Shown here piece after piece: positions 27,223 through 27,286 of a stretch of 27,286 nt of DNA. Position 1 is the first letter of the stretch. Each line of letters opens with the position of its first letter. The notes below the pieces were generated by a model. That model worked only from the letters and a program-made list of their open reading frames with translations, was not told the DNA's origin and did no database searches. The DNA lies in NCBI GenBank assembly GCA_003427395.1, contig BFEA01000519.1:115136-142421 (forward strand), read 5' to 3'. Made by a program: the position numbers and the translations under genes. This stretch comes from Chara braunii. Lineage: Eukaryota > Streptophyta > Charophyceae > Charales > Characeae.

Positions 27223-27286
27223 AAGAGAGAGAGAGAGGGGGGGAGGGGGGAGGTGCTCTCTCTCTCTCGCGCGCGCGCGAACACAC
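27223..27286 (+). repeat. GA / poly-G / CT / CG low-complexity run
   Basis: (GA)n at about 27223-27236, a G-rich tract at 27237-27253, (CT)n at 27256-27268, then (CG)6 at 27268-27279, then (AC)n at the window edge. Confidence 0.92.

Larger units (their letters stand above)
26752..27286. other. Right flank: no gene seen, tandem duplication and low complexity
   Basis: A 96-codon minus frame at 26818-27108 runs through the 59-bp duplication and is probably not coding. The rest, at 26930-27200, shows nothing I recognise. Confidence 0.45.

Overview
The window looks like repeat-rich nuclear DNA of a plant-lineage eukaryote. I see no bacterial gene organisation, no rRNA or tRNA gene, and no confident host gene. 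The main content is retrotransposons with plant-type primer binding sites (initiator tRNA-Met and tRNA-Asp), LINE-type reverse transcriptases, small terminal-repeat DNA elements and long low-coding stretches. The Gag coiled coil, the D-N-G protease and the LINE proteins remind me of elements from the charophyte alga Chara; that is recollection, not a search, and the species is uncertain.

Layout. (1) 1-8626, minus strand: an almost complete Ty3/gypsy retrotransposon, chromovirus-like. It has a 5' LTR (7575-8626), a tRNA-iMet primer site, leader, gag, protease, RT-RNase H, integrase with a chromodomain-like tail, a polypurine tract, and a 3' LTR cut by the window start. The LTRs are about 97% identical, but the coding region is broken by many stops and frameshifts, and the RT catalytic motif is altered. 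(2) 8627-9394: simple repeats, a duplicated hairpin and a 36-bp minisatellite. (3) 9395-12180, minus: the 3' part of a LINE (RT, connector, CCHC finger), split inside its RT by a 395-bp terminal-inverted-repeat element with a 9-bp target duplication. (4) 12181-16067, minus: a gag-like start cut off at the LINE junction. Upstream of it lie several decayed copies of an unknown ORF module about 0.4-0.5 kb apart, a tRNA-Asp primer binding site, and the best-preserved module copy (217 codons). Together these may be the 5' part of another LTR retrotransposon with extra ORFs ahead of gag.

(5) 16068-22640: mostly non-coding, with an 11-bp repeat, one 83-codon ORF, three perfect TGACGTCA sites with a G-box, and a diverged possible module copy at 20960-21466. 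(6) 22640-26751, plus: a decayed LINE (endonuclease end, RT, connector, zinc finger, poly-A tail) interrupted by a 950-bp AT-rich element (24126-25075) that shares a core with the element at 11510-11904. (7) 26752-27286: a 59-bp tandem duplication and GA/G/CT/CG low-complexity sequence.

The history looks like successive nested insertions followed by decay. Several in-frame stops sit where a tryptophan codon is expected, which fits G-to-A (C-to-T) change in methylated DNA. The least explained item is the repeated ORF module of 12.7-16.1 kb.
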